DNA of 64,000 nucleotides from positions 50,736,986 to 50,800,985 of the forward strand of contig OW804097.1 of NCBI GenBank assembly GCA_942159475.1, given 5' to 3'. The notes beneath the pieces are model-generated. The model saw nothing but the letters and a program-made list of their open reading frames with translations. It was not told where the DNA came from and ran no database searches. Origin of the DNA: Sthenelais limicola. Its lineage: Eukaryota > Annelida > Polychaeta > Phyllodocida > Sigalionidae. Positions 9,816 through 19,491 of this stretch are shown here, one piece after another; position 1 is the stretch's first letter; each line of letters starts with the position of its first letter. The translations under genes were made by a program, and so were the position numbers.

Positions 9816-10932
9816 ACTTAGAACAATATGAGGAAAACTTTGGGCCTATCTTTTTGTCAACACCGATATGCCGGCCATGACGCAATATTGTACGGTCTTG
9901 TGACGTCTTCTAATTTACACTACGTTAGTAACACGCGTTGTACTTGACAACGCTTTTTCCCCCGTGCGTGTGTTGGGGTTGAAGCAACGATCCTATACCG
10001 AGGTTGTGAGTTTATATATGGGCGCCGCCATATTAGCTCATATTGTGCGCGAAAACGTTGCGCAGTGGACTTGGGGGACACGTTTACAATGCCTATGCAT
10101 AGCCAAGGTGTCGGCGGACTTATATTACCATGCTCTTATTGTTTTATACTGCTGCAACCTATAGTTTCTATCCTTCTTAGAGGTTTGGCAAGTATATAAG
10201 AGCCTACCCTGGCGATTTGGCATGTAAAAATCGCAGAGGGCAACCTTTTTTAAGATTAAATATAGGCTACTTCCTAATGATGCAAGGAGACCCACGGGTC
10301 CCATGATCAGTGCAATGCCTGCCGTGACCAGTGCGACGGGTCCCGTGGCGAGCGGGTCCTGTGACCAAACACCAATCATTCTCCCGAATCAATAAATGAT
10401 CAAAATATATATAATATATCAACGCCGCACACCTTCACACCTTCTAAAAAACATTAGGAATTCCATCCCTAGAAGTCAAACATAGAAGGCTGAATTATAT
10501 AATATTAAAAGCCAAGTTCGACGGGTGCCGTCACCCGGGTCCCCGTGACCAAACACCGTAGGAAGGCAAGCTGCTTGACAGTCACATAGCCTGCCAATTC
10601 AATTGCTCATTTTTCTAAATTGTTCAGTATATATTTTATGTAAAAACGCATATTTAGCAAGTGGGATGGTAGGTCTATATGTCTTAAAGCTTCCAGCTAT
10701 TTTAAACAAATATATCATGTGCTTTTCATCATAAGTAGCTCGGGGTGAGTGTTCAGGTAGGATATATACAGCTAGGCCTGTCGGATATAGCCTGTCCTGG
10801 CGTTTATAATTGCTTATTTCCAGGACTCTGGTCATTATATACATTGGATTAAATACAGTTTTCGAAAGTTAAAAACATATGTCTATATGTCTCAAAGGTT
10901 TCATGTTTGTAAACCAAATATTTCGTGTACAA
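9816..10932. other. Intergenic with a short direct repeat
   Basis: No ORF with family features is visible. A GGGTCC(C)GTGACCAAACACC word occurs at about 10354 and again at about 10537, each in a local GC-rich patch, suggesting two pieces of one old repeat. The sequence then becomes AT-rich up to the ORF1-type gene remnant at 10933. Confidence 0.45.
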
Positions 10933-11428
10933 ATGAAACCAAAACGTGAATGCAACACTAAGATTGTAATTCTTGAAGATCACACAGAACTTACTGATGA
11001 AATAATAGCAGACGAAGCACTGAAATTACTACAAATGGCCGACAGAGATTTTACTGCTGAAGATATACAAGAAGTGTATAGAATAGGTCTACCAGAAGAA
11101 GGCAAAAACAGACCTATCCTCCTCTGCCTTGAGGATTCAGACAACAGAAAATTTCTGGTCGATAACATTAGGAAGATAAACAACACTCACGATGATTACT
11201 CAAGAATCTGGATTAACGACTCTGGACTTTAGATCTTCCCCCATCAAAAACCAATATTACAAAACTGTCTTGCCTTACTAAAAAAGAACAACCATACGGC
11301 TGAAATCTACTACAATCATATTTTGTTCGACAATCGTTCCTACTCTATTGAAGACCTATATGCCTTACCTGAGGGGTGCACTCCAGTAGATGCGTCGACC
11401 ATTTCCATAGATCAAGGTAAATCTATTG
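10933..11428 (+). pseudogene. Left half of a split LINE ORF1-type gene (RRM-like plus CTD)
   Basis: This frame carries the nucleic-acid-binding core seen in L1-type ORF1 proteins: an RRM-like part with the EVYRIG word (the same position reads SYRIG at about 63350 and AYRVN at about 13330), then a C-terminal domain containing YNHILFDNRSYSIEDLYALP. An in-frame TAG at 11230-11232 breaks it between the two parts. The frame then runs into a 13-bp target duplication at 11416-11428, where the L1/Tx1-like element begins. The missing end of the gene resumes in the same frame at 18379 and encodes a NADAR domain. A coiled-coil N terminus is not seen, so the gene is also 5'-truncated or decayed. It is the older host of the nested insertion. 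Confidence 0.75.
11416..11428 (+). repeat. Target-site duplication, left copy
   Basis: GGTAAATCTATTG here is repeated exactly at 18379-18391, immediately after the poly(A) tail. If the two preceding A bases are counted, the match is 15 bp. This marks the insertion point of the L1/Tx1-like element. Confidence 0.95.
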
Positions 11429-12442
11429 AGGGACTTCCGCCTAGATTTAGAAGGAACAAGACGTACCGGAGCGTGCTCCACTAATTTTTCCTTTTTTTCA
11501 GGTCCGGAAAGAGAATTTCTTCTCAAAAAGTTGTAGAAAAGTGTATAAGACGAACAATTATCAGCCTACAGCCAGAAAAAGCGAATCGGAATAAGCAAAA
11601 AAGTGTTAGAAAGAATTTTAGCCTTTGCCGCTTCAAATCCAACGGACCTTAACCCGCGAGGGATTATCGCCCACTGGAGGGATTATCGTGAACACTAGAA
11701 ACTCTATCTGGAGAAAGGATAAACCCCAAACTGAAGGAATTATAAAAGGACTTACAAAGACAGTAACAAATGATACCTAGCCAAGGATGCAACAGGTGAA
11801 TTTTAGACATTACAAACAATTCCGATAATCCAAAAGGGTAAGGATCACAGACCATTTAGCCAATCTCATCCCGTACCGAATGAGGAAGCTAATCGCCTAA
11901 TACCTTCGGAAAATACGGAAAAAAGCAATACGGCAACTGGTTACAAAGTGGGAAACAAATATATATGTTCAATAAGGAGAATAAAATCTAACAATCTTCT
12001 TCAGCATAAACCTCGTGACAGCAAGCTAATTAAGTAGGTCAGTTCGCCAGGAGGCTAGCCATTTTGTTTATACCTACGGGGTCTCCTGACCGCTGGTCAA
12101 GCACGGGCCGTCTAATCTAGATAACCAACGACCCAGCGACAAGCTAGCACAGGCCGAGTCGAGGACGCCATCAAAACCGGAATCGTGACCAAAGTAAGCA
12201 AAAGCAACGAATGAAAACTAACTTCACATCTAAATACTGTTACTCTAAACTCTGGAACAGCGGGATTAATCTTGACAATTCATAATAATTGCAAAAACAT
12301 TGAAAATCGAGTTGCAAAATATCAAAATAAAGTAACCGGAAGCTCCTTCCGCCATCTTACCGGAAGCCAGGTAAAGGTAAAATAACATTGTAACGCTATA
12401 GCAAGAAACCGTAACTACCTGGTTCAACGCACCTTTCCCGCT
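11429..12442 (+). promoter_or_regulatory. 5' UTR and presumed internal promoter of the L1/Tx1-like LINE
   Basis: About 1 kb of noncoding sequence lies between the element's first base and the ORF1 ATG. L1-superfamily elements need an internal promoter here, but I see no TATA box in a convincing place. It contains several short GC-rich patches (about 12040-12130) and a pyrimidine tract followed by AG at about 11485-11500 that could be read as a splice acceptor. Confidence 0.6.
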
Positions 12443-14194
12443 ATGAGCACGGCCCCAACTAGTAAGGCCCAGGGAGAGAAAAGGAGAAATACTGATTCAG
12501 AAGAGGGGTCGGAATTAGAAACCAAAAAGAAAAAACAAACAAGGAGCACAATGGCTGGAGACAAATCGGGTGAGGGAAGTAAAGGAAACAGAGTAATAAA
12601 ATCGGCTGCCAAAAATAAAAATGTGAAAACGACCGAGAAGAAAGACAAAATAGCTGAACCTGCGGAAAAAATCCCTAACGAAGAACTAATGGAAGAGGAA
12701 CAGGTGGATCTCGACGAATCAGACGAGAAAAGTGGTAGTGAGAACAACTCCGATGAAGAGTTAGACCTGGAAGGAGATGTCGTAAAAATAGTCTCCACAA
12801 TGGCATCTGAACAGAAAGAAAGTAATCTCAAAGCGGAAAAGAGGATGGATAAACTACAAAAAATCCTAAACTCCATGAAGGCAACGATAAACACTCAAAA
12901 TGCAGCTATCGCTGAAAATACCCAAGAGTTTGGAGTGGTGAGAGAAGAAATAAAAACAGCTAAAAAAGAAGTCAAAGAGGATACCATAGAACAAGTCGAT
13001 AAACTGAGGCAGGAAATTATCGATGACAATGAAGAAAGAGATACTGACATAGCTGACGTAAAAAAAAGAATGAATGTCCACGAAAAGGACATGAAGGCCA
13101 TGCAAGAAGTAATCGCGACAACCAAAGACACAGATTATACCAGAAACAGAAGAGAAAGAATCAATGAAGATGAGGCCTTCATCCAAAATGAGTCTAAAAA
13201 ATTAGAAAACAACTTATTATTCGTTGGGGTTAAGACAACCCTAAATGAATCACAACCAGAACTGGATGAAAAGGTCACAAACATACTGACAGATAATCTA
13301 GGGCTCGAACACATGTTATACAAGAAGGCCTACAGAGTCAATTGGAAACAAGATGCCCCAATTAAAGTAGAGTTTTTCGCGGCCTTAGATGCGGACAAAG
13401 TGTGGGAATTAAGACCCAGACAGAAAAAGACCACCCTAAAAGAAGAGGGAATGGAAGTAACAGAGAAGGAAGAAAGAGGCTTTGGCATCAAAAGAGACAC
13501 ACCGTTAATCCTCCGCCAACGATACAACAGAGTCAAAATGATCGCAGATGCAGCGGACAAGAAAGGGTTCGAACATAAAATTATCAGAGGAGGAATAATA
13601 ATCAACAGAGTGACATATAGGCACGACCAATTAGAAGGTGTACCCACCGAACTCCTTCTCTCTCAGCTAAGCAAAAGAGAAGATGAGAATACGGTTGTAT
13701 TCTTTACTTGCAACAGCCCTCTTTCAAACCACTATAGGGCTCCTTTTGCTATCGATCAGCACAGGTTTGAAAACGTGGAGCAATACTTATTCTACAGGAG
13801 AGCTAAAATAGCAGAAGATCCAGATAAACCTGCCATGGCCCTCAAAACCCTAGACCCAGTCGAATGCAAAAAATTCATGGGAGCTCTAACTGCCAACGTG
13901 GAAATATGGGAACAACACAGGTTAGAAATAGTAACAAGAGCATGCAAGGCCAAGGCTAAATATCACGAACAAGTGAGAGACTTCCTAAGGTTAACAGGAG
14001 ATCGTAAAATCGGGGAAGCTTCCAACAATAGAGAATGGGGCATTGGTATGGGGTTAAATAACCCTGAAGTGCTCAACACAACCCTGTGGCCCTCACAAGG
14101 AAATATTATGGGCAAAGCCTGGATGGCCGTCAGGCAGAAGTTAAGCAGAAGTGAAAAAGATCTGATGCAGGAAGATGCCGAGGACTCCGAGTAA
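12443..14194 (+). CDS. LINE ORF1 protein: coiled coil, RRM-like, CTD and C-terminal NADAR domain
   Basis: This intact 583-residue protein has a charged N terminus with a lysine cluster (about 28-33), a long heptad-rich helical region (about 115-250) and an RRM-like domain starting at NNLLFVGV (about 255-345). A small C-terminal domain follows (to about 405). This is the RNA-binding trimer architecture of L1-type ORF1p, which packages the element RNA. Unusually, residues about 414-570 form a NADAR/YbiA-like domain: SPLSNHY near its start, NVEQYLFY with the conserved Glu, LTGDRKIGEAS, EWGIGMG, and a final GNIMGKAWMAVRQ. These are the signature blocks of the whole NADAR fold in order, so it looks complete. 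NADAR enzymes cleave N-glycosidic bonds of ribosylated or ADP-ribosylated substrates. Its job in a LINE RNP is unknown to me; removal of ADP-ribose from element nucleic acid is an inference. Confidence 0.88.
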   Translation: MSTAPTSKAQGEKRRNTDSEEGSELETKKKKQTRSTMAGDKSGEGSKGNRVIKSAAKNKNVKTTEKKDKIAEPAEKIPNEELMEEEQVDLDESDEKSGSENNSDEELDLEGDVVKIVSTMASEQKESNLKAEKRMDKLQKILNSMKATINTQNAAIAENTQEFGVVREEIKTAKKEVKEDTIEQVDKLRQEIIDDNEERDTDIADVKKRMNVHEKDMKAMQEVIATTKDTDYTRNRRERINEDEAFIQNESKKLENNLLFVGVKTTLNESQPELDEKVTNILTDNLGLEHMLYKKAYRVNWKQDAPIKVEFFAALDADKVWELRPRQKKTTLKEEGMEVTEKEERGFGIKRDTPLILRQRYNRVKMIADAADKKGFEHKIIRGGIIINRVTYRHDQLEGVPTELLLSQLSKREDENTVVFFTCNSPLSNHYRAPFAIDQHRFENVEQYLFYRRAKIAEDPDKPAMALKTLDPVECKKFMGALTANVEIWEQHRLEIVTRACKAKAKYHEQVRDFLRLTGDRKIGEASNNREWGIGMGLNNPEVLNTTLWPSQGNIMGKAWMAVRQKLSRSEKDLMQEDAEDSE

Positions 14195-14237
14195 TATGCC
14201 TGTCATAAAATGAACAAGACGTCTTCCAACCTTCGAA

Positions 14238-17200
14238 ATGGAAGGTAAATGGGCAGATAACAACAAAACTTCCCTAAGGCTAGTCTCGCTCAATATAAAT
14301 GGTTTTAATAATTCCTTGAAGAGAAAACATATATTAGATGAATATAGACAATGGCCTAATACGATCGTGGCCTTGCAAGAGACACATTCCAAACCTACCA
14401 TAGAAAAGATCTGGAACACTCAATGGCCAGGCGAAATAAAATATTCGCATGGAACATCCGCCTCAAGAGGAGTATTACTATTGGTATCTAAAGATTTAAA
14501 AAATAAAATAACAAATGAGGGTAAGGACAGTGACGGTAGATGGCAGTATATAATAATTACCTGTGAAAAAGTGAAAATGTGTATAATGAATGTATACGCG
14601 CCAACAGCAGACTGCCCCAAAGACCAAAAAACCCTGTGGAAAGAGCTATCAAAATGTATGGATAAATTGAAATATGACCAGTGTGTAATAATGGGTGACT
14701 TTAATGTTGATCTGTCTAACAAAAAAACCTCTAAAGTAAGCAAAGAGCTGTCTTATTTTGTAATCGAACAAGACCTGTCCGATATAATAGCAGAAAGAGA
14801 AAATGGTAACCCCCCTTATACATGGGAAAGAAATGAGCAGGAATCTCGTATAGATTATATTTTTATATCTAAAAATTTGATAAGCAAGGTGGAGTTAAAT
14901 GAAACAAATTCTACCCCTCACTCAGATCATAAAGAAACAAGAATAATGCTTCATACGGGTGCTCAAGGTAGGGGTAGAGGGTATTGGAAAATGAATTCGG
15001 CCCTCCTCGAAAATGATCGCTTTATTGCCAAAATTGAAGAGTTATGTAGAAATGCTGTAAATGATAATCTTAACCCCAAATTAACGTGGGAATTCTTCAA
15101 ATTAAAAGTTAGGGAAGAGGCCATAGCAATATCTAGCCAAATGGCGAAAGAAAGAAGAAAAAGTGTACTAGATAGAAATAACAGATTGAATGTTCTCGAC
15201 AGAAAAAAAAGGCTTAACATTGAAGAACGGCATGAAAAAAATGAGCTACTTGAGCAAGCTAGAGAATATGATTTAAATAAGGCAGAAGGAGCCCTAATAA
15301 GGTCCAAAGCCAAATGGGCAGTTGAAGGAGAAAGACCTTCTAAGTTCTTTTGCGCCCTTGAAAAATACAGAGGAGAAAAAAAAGTTATAAACACCTTAAA
15401 CATCGAGGGTAAATTATCCGATTGTCCCAAGAAAATACTCGAGGAAGGTCATAATTTCTATTCTGAACTGTATTCTAGTAAATGTGTCAACCGCAAAGTG
15501 GCGGACGAGTTTACAAATCGACAGCAATTTGTCCAGTTAGATGAGACTGATAATGGAATATTATGTGAAGAAATAACAGAGCCTGAAGTTGAAAAAATTG
15601 TAAAACAAATGAAGAAAAACAAATCACCTGGTTGCGATGGTTTTACTGTGGAGTTTTTCCAGAAATTTTGGTACACCATAAATGACATGTTCATGAATAT
15701 GCTTCATCAATGCTTGGGAGAGGGAGAAATGACAGAGAACCAAAAACGTGGCATAATTAGTGTTATTCCAAAGAAAGGGAACGACCCCTCTTACATAAAA
15801 AATTGGAGACCCATCACCTTACTCAATGTCGATTATAAAATTATATCAAAAACAATAGCCTCAAGGTTAAATCTCTTTCTCCCAAGCATAATACATGAGG
15901 ACCAACTTGGCTTTGTGAAGGGAAGGTTCATTGGAACCGCTATTCGAAAAATCGATGACATTATTTCTTATCTTGAACACGAAAAAGAGAGTGGTATTAT
16001 TGCATCTCTAGATTTTACCAAAGCCTACGATTCCATAGAGTGGTCCTTTTTAAGGAAAGCAATGGAAGCACACAACATTAGCGATTTATTCATAGGTTGG
16101 ATAGAAACTCTTTTTAAAGGTTCCAAGGCGACTTTCATGAACAATGGATTCTCTTCTCAATGGTTCTCGGTGAACAGAGGGATGAAACAGGGTGACCCCC
16201 TATCATCCTCTCTGTTCACCATCGTTATTGAAAAACTTGCTGAAAATATTAGGAAAAATAATGATATACTAGGGATAAATCTTGCGGATTCTCAAACTAA
16301 AATCACCCAATTTGCGGATGATATTACAATTTCTGTAAAGGACGAAAAGTCCTTATTATGCGCTATTGAATGTGTAGAATCCTTTTCCCTAGCCTCAGGC
16401 CTTTGCCTGAATAAGACCAAATCTAATGGTTTCCTAATAGGAGAAATAAGTGTAACAAGTGAAAAAGTAAAAGAAATTAAGTGGGTCAGCTCGATGAAAA
16501 TCTTGGGAGTTACTTTACTATACCCAAGAAATGAAAAAGAACTTAGAAAAATAAATAGCGACGATATTATAGTAAAGGTGAGAAAGGTTATAGCTCAATG
16601 GAAGTGTAGATCTCTAACCATGAAGGGACGAATTCTTGTCTGCAACGTGTTTTTATTACCCTTGTTTCAACATTCGCTGTCATGTATATCCTTTGATAAA
16701 GCCGTGTTACAAGAAATTAATGAAATAATGCTCAACTTTGTATGGAAAAATGGATCGCATAGAATTGGTGTGGCCTTTTTGGCCCAGAAAAGTGATAATG
16801 GAGGATTAGGTTTACGCTTAATAAATGAGATATATGAGGCTAATAGAATAATGTGGGTGAAAAGAATCATGCATGGAGGTAACAGCACGTGGTACAAGTC
16901 CCTAGAAGCCTTTCATGGTAGAAAAGTGGATAATATACTATTATCTAGATATAAACCAACCAATGCTTTGAACGAATTCTATGCCGACCTATTCAGATTG
17001 TGGAATAGACATTATTACAAGCACGAGCCTACAGAGCCTGCTCAGTTGTTCAAAGAAAGACTATGGTGTAACAGATTTATAAAAGACAAAAAGCGGATGA
17101 TATATTATAAGAGTTGGGAAGATCAAGGCATTACTGCCATAGGTGACCTTATAAAAGAGGATGGTTCTTTCATGTCTACCACGGAAATTAGTCTTAACTA

Positions 17201-18038
17201 CGAGTTCAGACCCTCCTTTTTCGAGAGGATGTCGATTAAAAATGCCATACCCAAAAAATGGTTAAGGGTCATTAAAGAAACAGCAGGGGTACAAATAAAA
17301 AACTCCGTTGATTTTTATGTTAATGGTACCGCCTTAAACCTCATAAGCTGCAATGCAAAAAATATATATTGTGAATTAATTAAAAAAAGGAAGATGGAGA
17401 GAGAAAAGTTTGATGAGTGGCAAAGGTTATTAGATATGGACGATAACCAATTTGATCAGGTGGACTGGAAAAAATGCTTTTCGTTACCATATAAAGCCAC
17501 AACAGAAACTAGATTGCAAGAACTTCAATTCAAGATTCTTCATAAAATAATTACATGTAACGTGCACCTAAAAAATATTAGAATCATCAACTCTCCAGGG
17601 TGTAACTACTGTAATCTAAAAGATGACATCGTCCATTTCTTTGTCAAATGCAAACTTAATACTAACATATGGCAGAATATTTTGAGATGGATACATGAAG
17701 TAGGGTACTTAAATACAAACAAAAGAGGTAAAAACCTTGTGTCTGTGAACAAAGGTAGAATGGTAGTAGTTCTTCAAGATATAATGTTTGGTTTTGAAGG
17801 AGACGAACAATGTGTAAAAATTATAAATTGGATTGTCCTGCAGGTCAAAGCCATAATACATAGGCAAAGGTTGTTCGACCAAGGTAAAATAAATGTATTA
17901 AATGTATTTTCCGAGCTCAAAATGAGATGCAATGTAACTCTCTATTCAATTTCAACCTGTGTAGCCCAGAGAGAAAAAAAGGCAATGTGGAGAAGGCTTA
18001 AAGATGACATACAAGAAAAAATCGACAGTCTAAAATAA
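14238..18038 (+). CDS. LINE ORF2 protein: APE endonuclease and reverse transcriptase, Tx1-like
   Basis: This intact 1266-residue polyprotein cuts target DNA and reverse-transcribes the element RNA. Endonuclease motifs: LNINGFNN (about 18), ALQETHS (about 45), GDFNVDLS, SRIDYIFIS and SDHKETR (within the first 240 residues). Reverse transcriptase motifs: NKSPGCDGF, NWRPITLLNVDYK, DQLGFVKGRF, ASLDFTKAYDSIEW (A), RGMKQGDPLSSSLF (B), QFADDITI (C, about 692) and MKILGVTL. Near residue 1121 there is a CNYC...H...C zinc-binding-like motif (C-x2-C-x7-H-x4-C) of the kind found at the C terminus of Tx1 and plant-type L1 proteins. It follows ORF1 by 43 bp, so translation probably depends on reinitiation. 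All catalytic residues that I can check are present, so it is a candidate for a functional enzyme. Confidence 0.93.
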   Translation: MEGKWADNNKTSLRLVSLNINGFNNSLKRKHILDEYRQWPNTIVALQETHSKPTIEKIWNTQWPGEIKYSHGTSASRGVLLLVSKDLKNKITNEGKDSDGRWQYIIITCEKVKMCIMNVYAPTADCPKDQKTLWKELSKCMDKLKYDQCVIMGDFNVDLSNKKTSKVSKELSYFVIEQDLSDIIAERENGNPPYTWERNEQESRIDYIFISKNLISKVELNETNSTPHSDHKETRIMLHTGAQGRGRGYWKMNSALLENDRFIAKIEELCRNAVNDNLNPKLTWEFFKLKVREEAIAISSQMAKERRKSVLDRNNRLNVLDRKKRLNIEERHEKNELLEQAREYDLNKAEGALIRSKAKWAVEGERPSKFFCALEKYRGEKKVINTLNIEGKLSDCPKKILEEGHNFYSELYSSKCVNRKVADEFTNRQQFVQLDETDNGILCEEITEPEVEKIVKQMKKNKSPGCDGFTVEFFQKFWYTINDMFMNMLHQCLGEGEMTENQKRGIISVIPKKGNDPSYIKNWRPITLLNVDYKIISKTIASRLNLFLPSIIHEDQLGFVKGRFIGTAIRKIDDIISYLEHEKESGIIASLDFTKAYDSIEWSFLRKAMEAHNISDLFIGWIETLFKGSKATFMNNGFSSQWFSVNRGMKQGDPLSSSLFTIVIEKLAENIRKNNDILGINLADSQTKITQFADDITISVKDEKSLLCAIECVESFSLASGLCLNKTKSNGFLIGEISVTSEKVKEIKWVSSMKILGVTLLYPRNEKELRKINSDDIIVKVRKVIAQWKCRSLTMKGRILVCNVFLLPLFQHSLSCISFDKAVLQEINEIMLNFVWKNGSHRIGVAFLAQKSDNGGLGLRLINEIYEANRIMWVKRIMHGGNSTWYKSLEAFHGRKVDNILLSRYKPTNALNEFYADLFRLWNRHYYKHEPTEPAQLFKERLWCNRFIKDKKRMIYYKSWEDQGITAIGDLIKEDGSFMSTTEISLNYEFRPSFFERMSIKNAIPKKWLRVIKETAGVQIKNSVDFYVNGTALNLISCNAKNIYCELIKKRKMEREKFDEWQRLLDMDDNQFDQVDWKKCFSLPYKATTETRLQELQFKILHKIITCNVHLKNIRIINSPGCNYCNLKDDIVHFFVKCKLNTNIWQNILRWIHEVGYLNTNKRGKNLVSVNKGRMVVVLQDIMFGFEGDEQCVKIINWIVLQVKAIIHRQRLFDQGKINVLNVFSELKMRCNVTLYSISTCVAQREKKAMWRRLKDDIQEKIDSLK

Positions 18039-18378
18039 CAACTAGAATTGCCTCCAACTGGTGTCTACCCTTGCCTTCTCCGCAAGGCCCAACCTCGATA
18101 GCTCGTTCCATTATATATAAGCCCGAAAATTCCAAAGGTGCTGCCACCTGAGGACAAACGGTGAAAGCTCTTACCCGAAAGAATCAACACTATCGCCATC
18201 TAGCGTTTATGTTTCGCAACTAGCGGACCCACATCTATGGTGCCAAAAAATAATCGCATGTTGTTTCCTACCTGAATTTTCCTTTTATGTACGATTACCC
18301 TGCCCATCATATATGTCAATGTCGGAAATAAAATATTTTGCAAAAACAAAAAAAAAGTTAAAAAAAAAAAAAAAAAAA
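18039..18378 (+). terminator. 3' UTR and poly(A) tail of the L1/Tx1-like LINE
   Basis: A short 3' UTR contains AATAAA at about 18327-18332, soon followed by an interrupted A-rich run that ends in 18 uninterrupted A (18361-18378). The tail abuts the second copy of the 13-bp target duplication. This is a poly(A)-type LINE end, unlike the microsatellite tails of the CR1-like elements nearby. Confidence 0.9.
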
Positions 18379-18391
18379 GGTAAATCTATTG
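18379..18391 (+). repeat. Target-site duplication, right copy
   Basis: This is an exact repeat of 11416-11428. It directly follows the 18-A tail and directly precedes the resumed host reading frame. Confidence 0.95.
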
Positions 18392-18828
18392 GCTACTATG
18401 GGGAACACTCCTACATGTCTAATTTCTTTCCATGTGAAGTTGAACATAAGGACATAACATTCAAATCGGTCGAACATGCCTACCAGTGCCTGAAGGCAGA
18501 GAGCGCGGGAGCGACCAAAGGCGCTTGTGACCGTATCAAAGAAACAACATCGGCATACGAGGCAAAATACCTTACAAGAAACCTCGTTCCGTCCAAAATA
18601 TTCCAGGATAAAGAAGAAAATCTCCTTACTGAATTAATTAACAAGATGTTCGATCAAAATGTGAATCTAAGCGAGAAACTAAAAGCAGAAAAATACGACA
18701 AATTCTACAAGGTAACTCTCAGGCGGAAATGGGGAGCCGGCTACAGATTCCCAGACTTGTCAACTGAACCGCATCATATATCTTCTCGCCGAATCTCAAT
18801 GTCACTTATTATCTTAGCAACTAGCTAA
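18379..18828 (+). pseudogene. Right half of the split ORF1-type gene: second NADAR domain
   Basis: Starting with the right copy of the target duplication, this frame matches the frame of the left half (10933-11428) and encodes a NADAR domain. Visible blocks are GEHSYMSNFFPC, FKSVEHAYQCLKA (with the conserved Glu), a middle helical part, and KWGAGYRFPD near the end. The final NADAR block (N-x-LG...R) is absent; the frame drifts into unrelated residues before the stop at 18826-18828. The second CR1-like LINE begins just downstream and may have removed or displaced the end. An artificial ATG within the LINE tail (18313) opens the frame through the poly(A), which is not meaningful. The domain order RRM-CTD-NADAR therefore existed in the older element too. 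Confidence 0.82.
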
Positions 18829-19008
18829 GTCTTATTGCAGCCAAATCAAGCTGTCTATGTCTATACACTGGCATGTTTTATCATCACTGATCTATATGTT
18901 TACTCTATCATTATCAACATTTATAGTTACCGATAAACTTCCATAATATGTCTCTTACTGTTAAGTTGATGTTACCGTAGCGCATCACCTTACCTTACTT
19001 TCTTTACC

Positions 19009-19491
19009 ATGACTCAAGAAGTCATGAATTCCTTCGCACAGTTTAAAAATATCAAAGGTTTTAATCTGATAGGCTGGAATATCAGAAGCCTAACAAAAAA
19101 TTTCAATGACCTCCAGCAATCTATTACTCAATCAGATAACAAAATCAATGTCTTATGCCTATCAGAAACATGGCTACATCCTGACATCCATGACAACCTT
19201 ATCCAACTGGATGGGTACAAGCTGGTGAGACAGGACAGAAGAAATAAGAAACGTGGAGGTGGGTTGATCACATACATTCAGGACGATCACCAAATCGATT
19301 CTGACTCTTTTGCCTGTCTCTCCCTGTCAAATGATAATATTGAAACTCTAGTCCTTAAAATTAGAAAAGGTAAATCTAAGCCATACATTATTGTTAACAT
19401 ATACAGGCCTCCGAGCTCTCCTGTTAAATCAGGACTAAAAGAAATCGATGAGTTATTATCAAAACTAGACTATACTATGCTTGTGATGTAA
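19009..19491 (+). CDS. LINE element B endonuclease, first part
   Basis: The first 160 residues of the EN domain: GWNIRSLTKNF near the start, LSETWLH with the catalytic Glu, KKRGGG and VNIYRPPS. The start ATG at 19009 matches the position of the element A start. A one-base shift near 19480 moves the remaining EN (VIVTGDLNIDLS onward) to another frame, so this ORF alone is a fragment. Confidence 0.75.
   Translation: MTQEVMNSFAQFKNIKGFNLIGWNIRSLTKNFNDLQQSITQSDNKINVLCLSETWLHPDIHDNLIQLDGYKLVRQDRRNKKRGGGLITYIQDDHQIDSDSFACLSLSNDNIETLVLKIRKGKSKPYIIVNIYRPPSSPVKSGLKEIDELLSKLDYTMLVM

Larger units (their letters stand above)
11429..18378 (+). mobile_element. Full-length L1/Tx1-like LINE with NADAR-bearing ORF1
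   Basis: A 6.95-kb element bounded by an exact 13-bp duplication, with a 1.0-kb 5' UTR, two intact non-overlapping ORFs 43 bp apart, a short 3' UTR with AATAAA and a terminal A-rich tail. Target-primed reverse transcription explains all of these. Intact frames and an identical target duplication suggest a fairly recent insertion. It landed inside another ORF1-type gene that encodes the same domain set. ORF2 resembles the Tx1 group of the L1 superfamily by motif style, including a C-terminal zinc-binding-like module. Confidence 0.9.

Noticed and set aside
11485..11500. Splice acceptor-like site in the LINE 5' UTR
   Set aside because: A pyrimidine tract plus AG alone is weak, no matching donor or exon was found, and the insertion boundary explains the broken frame.
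12424..12894. 156-residue antisense ORF opposite ORF1, Ser/Leu/Phe-rich
   Set aside because: Composition is the complement of the Lys/Glu-rich coiled-coil region; no independent support.
18313..18378. Apparent start of a protein at 18313 reading through lysines into NADAR
   Set aside because: The Lys run is the LINE poly(A) tail in frame by chance; the NADAR belongs to the older split gene.
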